The notes beneath the pieces are model-generated. The model had not been told where the DNA came from and searched no databases. It saw nothing but the letters and a program-made list of their open reading frames with translations. 64,000 nucleotides of DNA, taken from assembly GCA_014898425.1 (NCBI GenBank), contig RCSZ01000012.1, positions 1,364,001 through 1,428,000 on the forward strand. Reading direction: 5' to 3'. This document shows, piece after piece, positions 23,491-34,889 of this stretch (the stretch's first letter is position 1; each line of letters starts with the position of its first letter). The position numbers and the translations under genes are program-made. The stretch is from Botryotinia globosa. Lineage: Eukaryota > Ascomycota > Leotiomycetes > Helotiales > Sclerotiniaceae.

Positions 23491-25104
23491 GATATTGGGG
23501 GTCATTTGATCTTTTTGGGTCTGATGATCTGGATCTTGAAAACCTAAATAGATGATGGATGAGGTGACGGACGGCTAATCAATTGTATGATTTTAAGATT
23601 TAAGACTGGGTCATGGAAGTAACCGAGTGGTTTTCTCTCTCTTAGATGATGTGAGGCGGTGACATTTTGGGAGGAGGTGGGGAGGGAGTTTTAATTGATA
23701 AACATTCTTTTCACCTGCAATCTGGATAGGGATCTACATCTTCTTCCTCTTCCTGTTATTTCCTCTTGGTCGCTATTCTACGCTGGTGCGCTTACGACAT
23801 CGTTTGTATAAATTTCATTTTCATACCTTTCTCTTTGCTAATTTACTTGTTCATTATTGATTCCTCTACTTCTAACCCGGGGTTTCCTCAGTAATACTCT
23901 TCCTCTGCAATCTAATTCTAATACCTACTTGACACATCTCCAGCGCCGTGTTGCTCAGAAACTGGTGCTACCTCTCAAGTCTTCATGACGGGTAGTAAAT
24001 GCTTCACCACTATCCTCTCAAAAACACTTGACTTTGTGAGATATGGAGTGACAAAATTACCGATAGAATGAGTCTAGAATGCTACACTAATTCCTCGAAA
24101 GCAACCCTTGAGAATAATCGTGTTCTTTATTTCTGCTTCGAGACGTATGCGATTGGTAACTTGTTTACGACTTTTAAAGTATCTCGGATTTTAATTGAAA
24201 TGAAAGTCTTCTTGGGTGATATTCGGCTAGTGCCTCTCCGGTTATCATTACCACCAATGTATATGTTTATTGAGAGGTTTGTGAGTGGAGATAATGGAGC
24301 AATGGAGATATGTATTGAATTATAGACATGCCGAGTAGTATCTGCAGAGTAGCCATTCCACTTATACCATTTTCGCGGAGGTGAAGTCGAGAAAATTAGC
24401 TAGCTGCTAGTTAAATGGGGAGTTATACATACCTCATTACCCCGCATTGGTACTTCAATACTCCTTGATAATACGCGATGGACGATCTGATGCCTACAGA
24501 CGGGAAAAAAATCATTGCATCTTCCCAGCTATTATGAAGGAGTCATTAATAGCTAAAGAAAATTGATGAGGCAACCTTCATGTGAATCTGATCCCTGGAA
24601 AACAAGAGGCGTGTAGTGTGCAGATGGAATACCGGTATTTAGCTAGTAGTTGTTGGAGATCTTTTTGCAGACCACTCCTGGATCGCTAAATCTGTTAGGC
24701 GTGATGAAAATTCACGTGTTAGATATCAAGTCAGGTGGGGAGTTGGTACGATTGAATCACCAAGGTGCATACTCGTATATTAATGATAATTAAGAAAATA
24801 AATTCAATGGAATTACATTCATTCACAAGAGATTTTGTAACACATGTAACTCAGCAATTCCATAGCGCATACAAATACTGAAAGAATTTATTACCTGTCG
24901 CAAAAGTTATTGGCATTTTGTCCGTCGTCGAAATCCCATAAAATCTTATTCTACAACTATAAACATCGAGGATGCGCTAGCAGAAGAGAGGCTGATTTAT
25001 AGTGAGTAGATTACCATCGCTAGCAAAATGTCTAGTAATTTCTCCATAATATCATCATCTGAAAGCAACCCCACTGTTATTTCCAACCATTCATTCACCA
25101 TCCT

Positions 25105-25153
25105 CTCATCTCACCACTCTCATCTCACCACTCTCATCTCATCACTCTCATCT
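25105..25153. repeat. TCTCATCTCACCAC tandem repeat
   Basis: Three to four copies of a 14-bp unit, CACTCTCATCTCAC in phase. Confidence 0.85.
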
Positions 25154-25702
25154 CACCACTCTCATCCGAACCCCCTTTCAAACAAAGCCCCACAAAAAAT
25201 AAAACTCCACAACCTCAACTACAAAAGCTATACAGACTCACTCATTACCATATCCATCAAGTATATACAGGGTTGGACTGTATACTGAATGCGAATGCAC
25301 ATCTTCCGATCCATCACTCGCCGAGCATCTTAAGGATTCGCTCGAACTGGACTTCAGGTGTCCCTCGCCCCGATACCTTTGAGAAAACGACTCGAATGTT
25401 ACGTGAGTGTTAACTTGTGGGCATGATCGATCATATTACCATTGCGCCACGGAGGTATCTGCTTCATTGGATGTTGGAATGGGAGAGATCGGGCATTATA
25501 AAGGTGAGGGGAAATGGTGCCGGGGGCTGGAATATTCACTTTCAGGGTATGAATTCTTTCGTGATGATATGATATTTGTGGGTAGAAGAAACACCATCGG
25601 TCATGAGTGATGACAACATTTATGTGAGCTTTACTTGAATTGATGAACTTTCTTGAACTAAGAAGAGAAGGACAGACAAAAACTAGTACCAGCATCCGGA
25701 TT

Positions 25703-27675
25703 TCACGCTGAGATATCTTCCAGCTTTCGCGGCAGGAATCGTAACCATAAATTGCCAATCTCAACAACCATATAATCCTTCCATTCGCGTTCAAAAAGTA
25801 CATCATCATGCGAGTGACCAAACTGAATATCAAATGTGCGGACTATATGCGCAATGACCAAGCGTAGTTCATGGAGCGCCAGGGTTTTGCCTACACACTT
25901 TAGATTTGTAAGTTTTGTTTCATACCCAGCGCTGAAAATTCGTAATGAAGGAAATGCATGAATAAAATGCTCAAGCTGAGGATTTGTCGTATCATAAAGA
26001 CCTCAACTTACCGAATGAACACCATAACCAAAGGGTATATACGCCCTCCTATCTCTCACCAACTCAGGGCTTTCACGTGTCCATCTTTCCGGGATAAAAC
26101 TTTTCCCCTGTGGGAAATATCGCTCATCTGTCATGAGCACCAAATGCGACATCTCGACTTGTACATTTCCTGGAATGTGTATATCTCCAACCTCGATGCC
26201 TTGTGAATAAGTCGTTGCATGAGGACCAGATGGAATGGGATTATATAATCGTAGAACTTCGTCAACAACCGCGTTAAGATATTCTAGATTCCTGATAGAA
26301 TCGATAGTTATTTTCTTATCTTGACCCGTGACTGAGCATAGGTCATCAATTTCTCTTTGAAGTTTGGAAAGTATTCGTGGCTCCTTTGCAAGCGCTCTCA
26401 AGGCCTGTGTCAATGTTGAAGACGTAGTATCTGACCCAGCTATGATGATTAAATTGGCATTAGAGTTCAACTCTTTTTGAGTAAACTTCTCACCGCCATC
26501 TGGATCTGCGGATAATAAGTAGGAAAAGATATCTCGATAGGTTGAACCGTGTTCTTGTCGTTCCATAAGCATTCGTTCGCCTTTCTCGCGGAACATTCGA
26601 ATATCGGATGTTTCAGGCATGTACGTAAGAAGCTGTGCTAGATTTCGTAGGGATGCAATAATCTGTTCGTATGTTAATTAAGATGATATGCATAGGTGAT
26701 AGCTACCCACGACAGCGAATGACATATACTTATGAACATATGACATATATGAGTTGTCTCCTGTGCCATCTTGTAGGCCCGCATGTTTTGAGAAACTCAA
26801 ATCTGCCATGCTTGGAATAATTAGACTCTGTGAGCTATTATCTGGCAGTACGAGAGGTTGAAATACATATCGAAAGTAAGGTTGTCCATTGCCTTTGAAA
26901 CATTCACCTCTTTCCCGTCTGCTTTGAGCAATATTTGTATCATTTTATCCACATGGGTTTCTACCCTCGTGTTATACTCTCTGATAGCACTGCTCACGAA
27001 GCCTTTCTCCCTGCACAAATTTAGAATCAAACTATATATAGAATTAAAGACTTACCAGATTCTTCTCCACTGTCAAGGTTCGTCAGCATGGAGCCTCGCT
27101 TGTTCGCATGATGTATGAAATTATGGGGTATTAAAATCACTTACAAGAGTGTGCTTTCCATATTCTCTGGTGGTATTTAAATTGACATCTCCATTGATAG
27201 CTCCAATCTCATAAAATGTACCTCTTGGGTATTTCCCCGAAAATACCTTGGGTACTGCATCTGCATTGATGATGGAAACCTCGTTAGGACCTATTCTAAC
27301 AACATCACTTTTGTATTTTTTATGGAGAGCCTCAATAGTATGGGATGTACGGCCGAGTCTATATTCATTAGCAATGAATAATTTCGTGAGAGCGAAACGT
27401 GCTGGCCCGGGAATGTGAGATAAAGGAGAGAAGTATAGCCGACGAAATGCAGTAAGAATAATCGCAGTAAGGAGAAAGGTTGTGTTCGAAGCAAGGAGAT
27501 GAATGATGATTTGGAAGATTCCGGTGCTTGTAAATGTAAGATATAAGAAGAGAAGACAAGTCGATGAGAAATAGATGGAGATAAATTTTATGGTGGATGG
27601 TTCGGGAATGGGGGAAAGAAGAACTTGGCATGCGATAGCTGCCATCATCGTTGTGAAGGTCTCCGCCATTTTCAT
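25703..27675 (-). CDS. Cytochrome P450 monooxygenase
   Basis: Six exons are deduced (minus strand): 27675-27145, 27069-27056, 27010-26867, 26810-26711, 26662-26012 and 25897-25703, giving 544 residues, a normal length. Two N-terminal hydrophobic stretches anchor it in the ER. The proline hinge is SHIPGP. The C-helix WRRIW is assembled across the 14-nt exon 2. The I-helix reads AGSDTTS, the K-helix ExxR is EVLR, the PERF-like motif is PERW and the haem loop is FGYGVHSCVG. The haem Cys is the first codon of exon 6. All key motifs are intact. The family resembles P450s annotated as tryprostatin-B-6-hydroxylase-like or benzoate-hydroxylase-like, but substrate cannot be inferred. No biosynthetic backbone gene lies nearby, so a secondary-metabolite cluster is not supported. 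Exon 5 to 6 uses an AAAG acceptor because the earlier TTTCAG would lead to a stop. Confidence 0.93.
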
Positions 27676-28449
27676 CGTAAATGATGATTGGTAGAAAGTG
27701 GAAGTTAAGTATGGGAGATTACTCGAGATGAACCACTGGCATAGGAAGATTGAAGCTATTTTACTCGGAGATTCTGGTGAGGTGAGGTCAAGCTGAGGTT
27801 ACAATCTTGTGATAAAACGCCATTCTCAGCCCACGGCAAGCTGGTTACACTGCAGAAGCGCCTGTGCTATCTTATCATGGGAAACAAGTGACATAGAAGT
27901 CAAAAGTTTGTTTAAAATACTAAGTAGTATTTAGATAGATGAAAAATACAAAAATAAGTTCCATTAAGATCCCGTGATTTTTCGATTATTATATCCACTG
28001 GTGATCTTCTCAGTCGTTAATGTTTGATGGCATACTCTGATCAAGACAAATGGCACTCCAAAATCTAAGCCCAAAACTGTGAAGTATAATTTGATCTTAA
28101 AGTCTAATTCGGTGCATTGGGAAGTCTTGCATGGACAAATTCATTTCCACAAAAGTATGGCGATAACAAATGAAATTTGAAAGGTAAGAACATTATGGTT
28201 CGAACAAGACCTCGGAAGTAAGGTGGCTGCCCTCAAGGGTTTAGTATGTAAGTTTGTCATGTGCGATGCTCCTTTCGACCTGTAATGCACACAAGTAGCA
28301 TCATAGAAAATCATTACACTCTTCTCCATAGAGTTAGATCCGGCGAAGCAATATATACCTAATTAAGGCTAATTGCGTAGGATTCTTCAGTATCAGAGAT
28401 TAAATTCAATAATCCAGCACCTAATCGAGACCCGAAGAATCACTACAGT
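27676..28449. other. Intergenic, shared upstream region
   Basis: A divergent interval between the P450 (minus) and the broken 2EXR gene (plus). No open frame with recognisable content. Confidence 0.5.
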
Positions 28450-29367
28450 ATGGCGCATAGCATCGATACCGAAGATCCACCTGCGTGCTTCTCACGGCTT
28501 TCATAGGAGCTTCGAAGTTCGATATGGAGTTTCGCACTCCCAGACTCGAGAATTGTATTCATTAAAAAGTATGCTATTTCTCGCTGTGAGCACATCGTGG
28601 TTAGAGTACGCTCAGATTGGGGTGTACCGGATAGATGCGAAAATGGTGCCCGCCCTGATTCATCCAAAATTCTTTGTACCGGTATGGATGACATACTACC
28701 GCAGGATGTCAAAGATTTGGAAGAAGTTCGGGCACGCATCAAGCATCATGGTCAATTTGGTTTCTCGTCAAATGCACAAATCCCAAACTTGTTGTTTGTT
28801 TGTAAGGAATCATACAACGTCGCCATCACAAGCACAAGATATAAACGAGCGTTTCCGTCTGTTGGAGCTTTTGCTGAGACCTACTTCGATCACCAAAGAG
28901 CCACATTGTTACTTCTTGGGGAACAAATAGTATGTGTGTGCGGCTGGCAATGTCGTGAACCGATGATGTCAAACGAGGCACGTAAAGTTCGTCATATTGC
29001 TTTTCAATATGAACCCATATTAAAAGGGTCCGCATTTCATCAAAACGATAAAATAGCCAATAATTCCAAGCTTGCTAGACTATTGCGTACGTTCTGCCAC
29101 GTGGAAAGTGTAATGATTGTGATTGAAGACTATCGAAGTGACGATCACGAGAATGGCATAGCCGAGTCTCAGAGAGACAGTGAGCTGGTATTCTTCGAGC
29201 CAGTGGACATCGGTAAAGCTCTGCGCATGTTGCGTTCGCCTGTAACTAAACGTAGTGATCTCTGTGGCGTATTGATTCCTGAGCATTCTTTACGAAATAG
29301 ATATGAAATCGACATAAACTTTCTTTACGATTTCCAATCAGAGGAATACGCAAGTTTCTTTAGGTGA
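28450..29367 (+). pseudogene. 2EXR-domain protein gene with in-frame TAG
   Basis: The frame from ATG 28450 gives CFSRLS-stop-ELRSSIWSFALPDSRIV, which closely matches the start of the fungal 2EXR domain (F..LP.ELR..IW..AL). It is interrupted by TAG at 28504-28506, codon 19. The same frame then runs without another stop to TGA at 29365-29367. It includes the second hallmark, LLFVCKESYNVAITSTRY, followed by AETYFDHQRATLLL. The total would be about 305 residues. No intron with usable borders removes the stop. An internal start (for example 28699, MDDILP) would lose the first motif. 2EXR proteins are abundant, fast-evolving fungal proteins of unknown function. The TAG could arise from CAG by one C-to-T change. 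Either a young pseudogene or a base-call error. Confidence 0.75.
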
Positions 29368-30647
29368 AATGTAGCGACACTCAAATGGATGAATTTAACG
29401 ACTGCCGGTTTCAAAAAGAGATTCAAAAAATTGCAAGAAGAATACGAGTCACGTATTGGCGTGACCTGTTACAGAATTGTAGAAACTAGCAGTTTTACGC
29501 CCGATTTGAGTTCCTGAGATCATCAAATGAATTTATCCTGTCGGCCAGACTCATTGTTTTGAATAATTTCAATCTTTTGAATGAACTCAACATTCAAAAT
29601 TTCACGATCGGGCATCTACCATCCGGGACCGTTGGGCACCCTGGTCTGATGTTCATGTTGGTGTCTGAATCCTACACTTAGGACGCAATATGTGAACGAA
29701 ATTGCCTTTGAATACTGCCATCTTTTCTGTGCTATTGTTTTGGGGAAGGGAAAGAGAAAGGGTCAGGGTTATCACTATACCTATATGATTCACTTCTAAG
29801 GACCTTATATCCGTATCCTTGAGGAAGATAAAATTGTAGAGTATTTGGTGTTTGTCGGAGCCTTGTGTCACTTTACTGTATCGAAAGATTATTATGATTG
29901 TATTTCCCAGGATTCCTTGGAGATGAAACTAACAGTGGCGAAGCAGTATGTTATGTTGAAGATTGTCAGAAATAGGTAAAAAGATGCTTTTAAGAGCATC
30001 GGTGAATGTTAACTATTGAACGCTTGATTCGCGTTTGGAGGGATCAAGTGTGGGGAGTGTGGTTACCGATGTGAATGGGCAACTAAGCTCATTTTCTTAT
30101 ATAACTATAGAGAACTACAAAGTAAAACGCCTCTTAAACTGATCGATTAGTATGAACCAGGAGATTTGTAACATTCCGGGTGCCACAAATCCTGTTCGAA
30201 GCTTCCATTATTGCACAGCGTACTGCATAGCTGGACAAATTTTGCTTTGAATATGCGGAGAAGGGGGGTAATGGGCGTACTTGGTCGTTCAACTGTTGTG
30301 TCGGGCTGTGCTTACGCTATAGCTGTACGAGCAAGAACGACATGCCATGAAGCAAGGTAAGGCTGATTCATGGCAAAATGCTACACCAATGCGGAAACTT
30401 GCAGTTCAACACCTAATGAGGGAAGTCTATCCCGAGTCTAGAATCTATGGCCAACAGATTCTTCCTATTCTTCGGCGCAATGTTTATGAGTATTCGAAGT
30501 TGGGTAGTCTGGTACAACGAGCGTGGATAAAGTCATTAAGCTTGTTTTTTCACTGTGAACTTTCTTTGTTGCTTTTCCTCTCTACACTCATCACATATCC
30601 TAAAACTTATTGAAGAACTTTCGAGAGAACAGTTTGAGCGTTCCTCC
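29368..30647. other. Intergenic region
   Basis: No supported gene. A short open frame (30347-30613) precedes the membrane-protein gene, but I find no family resemblance or splice link to it. Confidence 0.5.
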
Positions 30648-32183
30648 ATGACGGTACTTGGCACGACAGCGCAGGCTCGCCACGAGCAGCTGGGTGATCG
30701 TTTGCGGGCGCATAAAACACGACGGATTTGCATTGTTGGCTTGATTATTAGTTGGATGTTTGGCTTCGTGACCTTTGCGATTGGTGTGCATTTTTATCCT
30801 AGTCGTGGACGTTACGGCAATCCAGGATATGACCTCAGTGGAACAGTTGGCGAGATTGTTCCTCTCATTGTTAATATGATAGTAACGCTTCTTAATGAAA
30901 GAATGGGTTATGTTCATAGTACATCGCTCAGGTGTTCTTTGAAACGGGAGGGACGACACGGTTTCAACTCTAGCCTTCGCCTTTTTTCAAGCTCAAAACT
31001 TTCCAAGTCTAATTCGGTAAGTTCTGGATCATAATTTTTATGGTGGTGATTTTATTTTGAGCCTGAATTTACTACTTCTGTACGGACGTATGTCAAGGGG
31101 TAGTGTTAATCGTTGCTTAGTGGTACTCCAACACCACCTTCTTACTTTGTGTCATCCTATCTTATACATCAATATCGTTCTACTTCAACGCAATGAACGA
31201 AGATAGCACGATGAGTATTGTTTACCTTTTGATACTTGGATCAAGCATTCTTGTCCAAGCAGGACTGGCCACCTGGTCACTCATCATGACTAAAATATCA
31301 ACTTGGAGTTCCAGCCCACTCGATGCGACTTTTACCTGCCTCGATGCATTGAACAAACACCCTTTGTATAGGAACCAAAAGCGGTGCATGAAATCTGTCC
31401 ATGATCGTCACACGGTTTCGGACCCTTGCATTCCAAAGAACAAGCAAGGGTCTATGTTGACTGTCCATAGTGACGTGAAATGGGCATTGGGATTCATATG
31501 GGCAATTGTACCACTCGGGTTATGTTGGTTTGGGATCGTACTCCATTTGAGTAGCCCTAGCTCTTTGGATCAATGCCCCTGGAATCTCTTGCCGAGTTAT
31601 GAAATCTGTGGAATATATACTGCCTGGACTGATGGCCCTAGTTACCAGGTGTGCCTTGTGACCATCTTAATCGTATCAGCTCTCCAAGCACCGCTTACTG
31701 TCGGGCTTCACTGTGCAGAACGCCTTTGTAATCTATCTCAAGATGAGAGAATTCTCCGCCAGGCAACATCTTCAAGAGGTACTAACCCACACTATAACAG
31801 CATATCAGCGGCATTAAAGAGTTGGGAGACGATAGATACTATTGTTTGTGTTCAAGGCCTCCATTCATTGGATGTTCAGTTTGAGCGTCAACAGTTACAT
31901 GACACCTGGACTAATGATGTTTACCGTACAAATATTCTATTGCACTATCTGCGTCTTACTACTTGCGCTCTTTGCAACCTATATCAGTCTTCGACAGCCA
32001 TATGGCCCACTACCAGCAACGTACGGAAACCTTCAAACAATAGCTGATTTGGTAGACGAATGGCAAGGAGATTCGCCGATGTTCTGGGGGCATAAGGTGG
32101 ATGGATCGAACGGCGAACCAAATTTTGCGGGTATGGGAAGTGATCCTATGAGGAAGATCAAGATGAATGAACTTTATGGATGA
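30648..32183 (+). pseudogene. Fungal multi-pass membrane protein of unknown function, broken by a 1-nt frameshift
   Basis: Exon 1 is 30648-31016 (start MTVLGTTAQA). A 104-nt GT-AG intron follows (31017-31120). Exon 2 begins WYSNTTFLLC and runs to the end. The protein has several membrane spans: CIVGLIISWMFGFVTFAIGV, IVPLIVNMIVTLLNE, LLILGSSILVQAGLATW, WALGFIWAIVPLGLCWFGI and a late one. It also carries family landmarks I recognise from uncharacterised fungal membrane proteins: GYVHSTSLRCSL, FNSSLRLFSSSK, STWSSSPLDATFTCL and, near the C-terminus, LPATYGNLQTIADLVDEW and MFWGHK. After ETIDT (about 31840) the conserved sequence continues (FVFKASIHWMFSL) only in the +1 frame. The correct frame has a TAG just upstream, so the shift is confined to about 31834-31850, which is too short for an intron. 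Probably a pseudogene or a sequence error. Confidence 0.7.
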
Positions 32184-32605
32184 CTAGAATAGAGCGAATG
32201 ACGCTGATTATCGGAAGAGGGGATTGAGGACAGCAGGGCTATCAACTTTATGGGAAACGATATAAGGCTTAATAATACTTGAAGTATGTAATATAAGAAC
32301 AGTAGGACAAGGTGGGTGATACGAAAAACGCCACGCATTGTAATACGTGAGATAATTTTAGTATAGCCTTCTGTCGATACCTGGACACATGATACCCCTC
32401 GCACTCCGCAATTGCCTCTTGTTCTGACATAGCCTTGATGAGCTTAACTTCTTTTTCCGCTGATCACTCGTGCTTCTCATACGCAAAGACGCCTATTACT
32501 TCAATTCAACTACAAAACTGGAGACCCGGCTCTTCGCATCACTATAGAGAATACTCAACATCGAAGATCCGAACGATTCACAGCCAAGAGCCATCGCTGG
32601 AGAGA
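32184..32605. other. Short intergenic spacer
   Basis: About 420 bp between the broken membrane-protein gene and the NLR start. The NLR frame is open upstream to 32435 but the upstream residues do not resemble the family, so this is taken as promoter and leader. Confidence 0.5.
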
Positions 32606-34889
32606 ATGGAGGCACTTGCTGCTCTTAGACTTGCGGGCAACGTTATGCAATTTGTAGATTTTTCTAGCAAGATAATATCCGAAGCTCGTGCAATCGAGAA
32701 AAATGGAGAATCGTCATCCATTGCTGATCTCCAGCGCTTTGCATTAAACTGTACGAAGTACGCGATTATTATCAGATCCCGTCTTCAAGCCAGCAACTAC
32801 ACAAGACCTCTCAGCGAGGAGAATCAGGTTCGGGCCCCAAAAGTATTTCGAGCATTCGCTGACTTCAAGATATAGCATCTTGTTGATTTGGCAGCAGCTG
32901 CGAACAGGCTGGACATGAGTTCGCATTCTACTTGTCCACATTCTCGACATCTCGAACAGCAATCAATTTCCTACGCATTCTGAAAGACAGTATTAGAATT
33001 CGATGGCGACAGGAAGCAATTCTTACCTTCGTCGACAAGCTTGAGGGCTTCCAGAGAGCCCTGACACTTGCTGCAATACTCGCTTTTCAATCCAGCGTTG
33101 ACGATAATAACGAGGATCTCATATTCCATATAAAAGCATTGCAGAATTCAAGCGACAAAAACAACGCCGAAAGCATTAGACAGAATGACCGGATCAAGGA
33201 TATATTGGTAGCTATGCTGTCGCATTCTGCCTCGAATCTGGTAATAAACCGAAAATTACAGACTTGTCTGCGCGACATCAGCTCGCTGCATCGATCCACG
33301 CCGCCAAACCAGACCACTTTGACATGGTTGAACTTTCGACAAATGGCTTGGAGATACAAAGAGATATGCACCGATTACCAAGAGACGTTTCAATGGATCT
33401 TCAGAACGCCAGGTCTAGGAGATGCATGGGATGACTTTGGCAATTACTTAAGCGAAGAGGGTATCGATGCACCCTACTTCATCAATGGAAAGGCTGGAAG
33501 CGGAAAATCGACCCTTCTTAGGTTCATTGTCGATAATGAGCAAACATATAACAAGCTGGCCCTCTGGGCGCCGCAGAATCAGCTTCTTGTGCTTCACTTC
33601 TTTTTTTTTGGAATTCGGGTACACCATTACAGAAGAGCCGGACTGGAATGCTCCGGGCCATACTTCACGAGGCACTCTCCAAGTACCCTGAGCTCATTCC
33701 ATCAGCACTTCCAGATATTTACAGCAACTGGAAGGAATCTTATGTGAGCGATGAGCCTACCTTTGAGGAGATGAAAAGAGCGTTAGAAATGTTTGTGGAG
33801 AAAGCCTCACAATTTCTCAAGATATGCATCTTTATTGACGGCATAGACGAGCTGGCCGGCGATCATAAGGAGTTGGCACAACTGGCTCGCTCACTTGCTG
33901 GAGGAAAAGTCAAGGTTGTGGTGTCCAGTCGGCCCATTAATGCAAGTGCCAACGTCTTTAGGGGTTCTCTAACCTTGAGATTGCAAGATCTCACAAGACA
34001 CGACATGGATCAGTACATCAGGGGAAAACTAGTGGACCACCAAGCCATGTCTCAGATATCGATATTTCATCCACGAGGAGCAGGAGATCTGATTTCGGAG
34101 ATTAAATTGAAGGCCGAAGGCGTTTATCTCTGGGTTCGCTTGGTTGTGCGACTTCTTGCAGACGGTCTTGAAGCTGGCGATTCAGTTATGGACTTGCAAG
34201 CAAAGCTTCAATCACTTCCTAGGGACCTGAAAGATCTTTACCGAGGAATGTTGTCCAGAACTCTTCCGGAGTACCAGGTACAAGCATCTGAAATACTGCA
34301 GATGTTCCATGTCTGGAATACATACACTTCGCATCAGCCACTCGGCGTGATCACTTTTGCATTCGCTATGCAGCCCTTGAACGAGGCTTTCACCCGCCCA
34401 GTCGCTCCTCTGAATTTGGATCAGTACATATGGCTGTACAACGGTACAGAAGTACGAATCCAAAGCCGATATTGTGGTCTTCTCGAAATTGGGAGAGATT
34501 GTGGTCCCGCAAACGCTGCTTTGGATTGGGCCTCTGGCGATGAAAATGACGGTTCGGCTGTGAGATATATGCATCGGACAGTTGGTGAATTTCTTGTTTG
34601 CGGCGAGGTGTGGGAAGAGATGAGCGAGATGACACAAAATTCTGGATTCAATCCAGCTTTGAATCTATCATCAGCTTGTCTTTCTATGCTCAGGTCAGCA
34701 AGTACCATCACTACCGCAAGAGAATCGAGCATACTATTTGGCAATCTGATCGACCTTATTGGTTCTTCCATTTGCTTTGAGAATCTAGCCTTGCCTGAGT
34801 ATATGCAATGTATGGAGGAATTGATGATCAAACATCCAGACCTCTTCAAAAATCTCTTGTGTAAAGAAGGGTTTCAGGATGGAGATTGA
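32606..34889 (+). pseudogene. NACHT-NTPase NLR with DUF7791-type C-terminal region, two frameshifts
   Basis: The start ATG at 32606 gives MEALAALRLAGNVMQFVDFS, the common N-terminal helical domain of fungal STAND/NLR proteins. An intron fits at 32828-32875 (48 nt, branch CTGAC 32859-32863) and leads to HLVDLAAAANRL. One base must then be added near 32908-32916 to continue with GHEFAFYLSTF. The NACHT P-loop is GKAGSGKST and the Walker B is ICIFIDGIDEL, followed by VVSSRP. Between them, in the T9 run at 33601-33609, the frame breaks again: the conserved FFFWNSGTPLQKS continues only after a change in T number. Downstream, VRYMHRTVGEFL and flanking sequence match DUF7791. NLRs of this type act in fungal non-self recognition and cell death (family knowledge). 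No WD, TPR or ankyrin repeats are visible after DUF7791, so the sensor may be lost. Two independent breaks favour a pseudogene. Confidence 0.8.

Larger units (their letters stand above)
22387..25702. other. Intergenic region
   Basis: No supported gene. It includes a 13-bp tandem array near 23.4 kb and a TCTCATCTCACCAC repeat near 25.1 kb. Several short open frames look random. The last 300 bp is the 3' flank of the cytochrome P450. Confidence 0.55.

Noticed and set aside
31778..31799. 22-nt GT...AG segment with CTAAC that might be an intron fixing the membrane-protein frameshift
   Set aside because: Far too short for splicing, and the shifted frame has a TAG before the conserved sequence resumes.
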